Program-made: the position numbers and the translations under genes
The notes under the pieces: generated by a model
The model's input: only the letters and a program-made list of their open reading frames with translations
What the model was told of the DNA's origin: nothing
Databases searched by the model: none
Source of the DNA: Viridothelium virens
Lineage: Eukaryota > Ascomycota > Dothideomycetes > Trypetheliales > Trypetheliaceae
Direction: 5' to 3'
NCBI GenBank assembly: GCA_010094025.1
Contig: ML991886.1
Coordinates: forward strand, 1-51,401
Length of the DNA stretch: 51,401 nt
Part shown: one piece after another, positions 48,248 to 51,401 of the stretch
Numbering within the stretch: the first letter of the stretch is position 1
Layout: each line of letters opens with the position of its first letter

Positions 48248-49781
48248 ATGCCATTTCCAAGTGGGGCATGCCAAACATGCAAAACGCGACGAATCAAGGC
48301 AAGCATTTCAACCTAACAGCCTCATTGGACCGGCGTTGGCTGATTCGTTGGTCCAGTGTGACGAGACTAAACCGGCCTGTCAGAGATGCATCAAATCCCA
48401 GCGAATCTGCCTTCAGACAAGTCATCCTACCCAGGCTAGCTTCTTGTTTCATCTTGAGAATCGCTATGCAAGTGGGAAGACAAAGCGTCCGAGAGGACCT
48501 CGCTCAGACTTGACTGCGTTACGTCCCCATATTGATCTGCAAACGCGAGCTCTTGCGTACTATCTGAAATATCATGTACAAGCGTCGACAGAGGTACTCA
48601 ATGTTTGTGGCGGTCTCTCTGAATTCGTGACTGAGTGGAACGCTTCAAAAAGGACATGTCCCATGGTCGACCTCGCTCTTGCTTCCGTTGCTCTTTTTGT
48701 TTTCGCACAGACACAGCAGTGTCCACTGGCAGCTGCTGAGGCGTCCGCAAGATATTGCCGGCTTTTGCGGATGGCGAGAGACCAGATTCCGCGCGTGGGA
48801 GATCCCGTATCCGACCAAAGAAACTTTGATTCCTGCTTACTTGCCGTCTTCCTCATGGGCCGATACGAGGGTGCAAGGCATCGTCCTGGAGATCCTCGCT
48901 CCAATGCCTGGTCGCATCACGATGGGGCGATGGCAATTCTCAAAGTTTGGAATGACAATCCAAGTCGCCAGACGGCTACGGCAATGGTCAAGCAAACTAG
49001 AAGGGGGTTGATGAGATCCCTTCTACTAAGGGATCTTCGGCTGCCGGACTGGATGCTGGACGGTGATCAATTCGGTGAGCATGGCCTAGAGCTTGATTAT
49101 GATCGTATCATAGTTCGAATCATCAATCTCCGATACGCGTCTAAGGACCATCCTCAGAGGAGTAGTCCGCTGGTTGTTGGTATTGATACGCTCAACAAAG
49201 AGGCACAGGAACTTGATGAGGCTTTGCAGAGTTGGGCTACCAGACTATCGATTACTTGCTCCTACCATTTACGCATCCTTACAGCATCTGATTCCTGGCC
49301 TAGCACACATTTCTATTCTTCGAGGGTGTATATTTACTCATGCCTAGAGATTGCCGCGGTCTGGAGTCAGTACTTTGCTGCGAGAATGCTTATCAACAGT
49401 ACCCGTCTAAGAACCCTCGAATTGACTCGTTTGAGCTTCCTTAACGACTTCACTTATGAACAGCAGCGGTTAGAGTGTGTGACCCAATTGAATGCTATGG
49501 CCGATAGCCTGGCATCGACTGTACCATATTGTCTTGAGAGGTTTAAAGTAGATGATTCCACATCCTCTATTCACCAATCACCACTGTTGATCAACACAGA
49601 CGAAAGGATTAAGCCATACCTAGCCAGCTCGGTGGTGTGGCCATTAACCGTTGCCGTTGGACTTGAAGGGATAGATCTAAGGCAACAGCTGTGGTTCAAA
49701 TCCGAGCTTGCAAGAATGGGGGAAATACTTGGCGACGGCGCTGTTCAATTTGCCGATACATGTTCATGGGCTATAGTCTAA
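48248..49781 (+). CDS. Zn(II)2Cys6 fungal transcription factor
   Basis: Two exons, 48248-48298 and 48357-49781, 491 residues. Exon 1 gives MPFPSGACQTCKTRRIK, and exon 2 continues CDETKPACQRCIKSQRIC. Together they form the cluster C-x2-C-x6-C-x5-C-x2-C-x6-C at residues 8-34. The intron (58 nt) begins AAG|GCAAGC, a GC donor, and ends GGTCCAG. The frame alternative starting at 48261 lacks the first two Cys residues. The rest is an all-helical regulatory region of the fungal_trans_2 type, with DLALASVALFVFAQTQ. It binds DNA as a dimer in this family. Targets are unknown. The neighbouring GST and SDR are candidates by position only. Confidence 0.88.
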
Positions 49782-50281
49782 CGAAGAGAGGGGAAATGGC
49801 CAGATCACGGGCCAGCGGCGTTGTAAAGAATCGTTACGGGAAGATATACCCTGTCAAGTGTTGGATCAGAGATCAGTCGAAGATTCGAAGGATTGTTGAG
49901 ACACCCACTACTGGGAAGAAGCACACTCTTCCATTCTGGAATCCTCGCAGAGTTTCTCCTAACGTGGACTAGCTCTTTTGTGGCAGCCTGTCGGCTTCGC
50001 CTCTGTAAACTGACGTCTACCGCTTGATTGGATGGGCAAAGACCTTAAATCCGAGCTCCATCTTGGAAGGTTCCGATGCCGGATTATTATGATGACCTCG
50101 CGTGAGTTTCTCCCAAATGGGAAGCATGACTCGAGTCATCTCGGATGCTGTCGCCCTCGCGTACAAGACTTATCTTGTTTTTAAGGGCGTGCAGATTGCT
50201 TCGGAATATTTGAATGAGTTTCTCGACTGAATCAACAACCCTCAGCGTTATTCTGAAGCATTCATTCTTTAGACTTAACAG
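49782..50281. other. Intergenic: SDR promoter
   Basis: 500 bp. A minus-strand frame at 50087-50350 overlaps the SDR start and has no family signal. No repeat seen. Confidence 0.55.
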
Positions 50282-51087
50282 ATGCCTTCTAAAATTATCC
50301 TCATCACTGGTGAGGACATACTTCCCCCCTCTAAAGAATCCACCGCTCATTCAAGGATTGCATAGGAGCCAATTCTGGCGTGGGCTTGGCCACTACGAAA
50401 GTTGTAGCGAGCGCTTCTGAAGCTTACCATGTCATCATGGCCGGCCGATCCCTGGACAAGGTGAAGAGCGCAATGTCGGAAGTTCAGGCGACTGGCGTCA
50501 AAGGTTCATTATCTACAATTCAGCTTGACGTTACCAACGAGGATTCGGTCCAGGAGGCGGCGCAACACGTCGAAGAGAAATATGGACTACTCGATGCGCT
50601 TATCAACAATGCCGGGGTTGGCAACAGGAATCCAGACGTGAAGACGCGCATGCAAAATTGCATGGACACGAACGTCATCGGACCGGCGGTGGTCGCTTCA
50701 GTCTTCAGACCACTACTGTTAAAAGCGCAAAAGCCATACTCGATTTTCGTCAGTAGTGGCTCGGGTTCGCTGACGAGATTTGCGGAGAACCCTCCATCTG
50801 GTTACTCCCTCGAGAATGGAGAGGCATATCGAGCAAGCAAGGCCGCCCTTAATATAATCGCAATCAATGAGGCCAAAGAGTTTGGTCCGAAAGGCTTGAT
50901 GGTGTTCCCCGTCGCTCCAGGGTTTGTAGTGTCAAATCTTCGGGGAACCGAAGAGGAGGCTAGGAATGGCTGGGGAGGTGCTGGAGACCCAATGGTTTCG
51001 GGCAGGCTAATGCTTGCTATCCTTGAGGGGAGACGAGATGCAGATGTGGGCAAACTTGTTCACAAGGATGGAGTCTACCCCTGGTGA
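50282..51087 (+). CDS. Short-chain dehydrogenase/reductase
   Basis: Two exons, 50282-50309 and 50366-51087, 249 residues. Exon 1 encodes MPSKIILITG. The intron (56 nt, GTGAGG...CATAG) splits the Gly of the TGANSGVG cofactor motif, which supports the start. Other SDR marks: IQLDVTNEDS (adenine-ring Asp), NNAG, SSGSGS (catalytic Ser), YRASK (catalytic Tyr and Lys), and PVAPGFVVSNLRG after the active site. The fold predicts an NAD(P)H-dependent oxidoreductase. MAGRSLDK after beta-strand 2 suggests NADP preference, as an inference. The substrate is unknown. The family is close to uncharacterised fungal SDRs often annotated as carbonyl-reductase-like. Confidence 0.93.
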
Positions 51088-51401
51088 GGATAATTTCAAT
51101 ATTCACGGTTTATGAAGGCCTGCCAAGGATACCTAGCAAGTAGCTACAATTTGGGCGATTTAGAGAATGTAGTCATTCTTACCGCACATCGATACTTTGG
51201 TGAAATCGCGAATGAAGCTTCCCTCAAGCCCGGTTTCTCAGCGATTTTCATTGTGAGAGGAAGCTCCAGAGAAAAGGAAGAAACAACAAGCGAGCAGCGC
51301 ACGTAAGCATAGCCAACCATGGAATAAATTATGCATATCCAAACTAGTCTGAATTGGATTTGGATAGAATGAATAATTGCGTAATTATCCGTAGTTGTGT
51401 C
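51088..51401. other. 3' flank to window end
   Basis: 314 bp downstream of the SDR. The frame at 51112-51306 has no family match. AT-rich at the edge. Confidence 0.55.

Overview
This window is nuclear DNA from a filamentous ascomycete (Pezizomycotina). The signs are many introns of about 46-60 nt with GT..AG ends and CTRAY-like branch sites, a C6 zinc-cluster regulator, an HsbA-type secreted protein, a fungal-type CENP-C with a C-terminal cupin, and divergent or convergent genes with short spacers. I cannot place it below that rank with confidence. I built every multi-exon model by hand by matching splice signals, reading phase and protein family. All coding lengths given are consistent in phase.

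Layout. 1-310: decayed DNA-transposon tail with stop codons of the C-to-T type. 1954-6429 (+): a MARVEL-domain membrane protein, a WLM metalloprotease with an N-terminal ubiquitin-like region, and an HsbA-like secreted protein. 7814-12941 (-): three housekeeping genes in a row, adenylate kinase (adk1), mitochondrial F1-ATPase beta (atp2, 8 exons) and a Rab11-type GTPase (5 exons). 13374-17535 (+): a 1246-residue protein with a chromodomain and three CCCH zinc fingers. 17875-24620 (-): a secreted arylsulfotransferase-like protein, a Gis2/CNBP zinc-knuckle protein and an F-box protein. 25098-29919 (+): a Sae2/CtIP/Ctp1 homologue and an aldo-keto reductase. 29920-34546 is gene-poor but holds a U6 snRNA gene at about 32816-32919, with TATA box, T7 terminator and a downstream B-box-like element. 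34547-35715 (-): a Myb/SANT regulator. 36.3-39.1 kb: no convincing gene, one weak ORF pair and an octamer repeat. 39105-44984: tubulin cofactor B (+), CENP-C/Mif2 (-) and RNase H2 subunit A (+). 45-51.4 kb: a small hypothetical gene, a Ure2-like glutathione S-transferase (-), a C6 transcription factor (+) and a short-chain dehydrogenase (+).

How the genes relate. Chromosome biology is well represented: CtIP (end resection), CENP-C (kinetochore), RNase H2A (ribonucleotide and R-loop removal), TBCB (tubulin folding) and the chromodomain protein. Two of these sit in divergent pairs over 360-480 bp spacers that contain ACGCGT (MCB) motifs. The GST, C6 regulator and SDR at the right end could be a small detoxification or metabolite group, but no backbone synthase is present. 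I see no clear new immune or mobile system. The observations most worth pursuing are the chromodomain plus triple-CCCH protein, the U6 gene with a downstream B box, and a GC-AG intron inside the zinc cluster of the C6 regulator.
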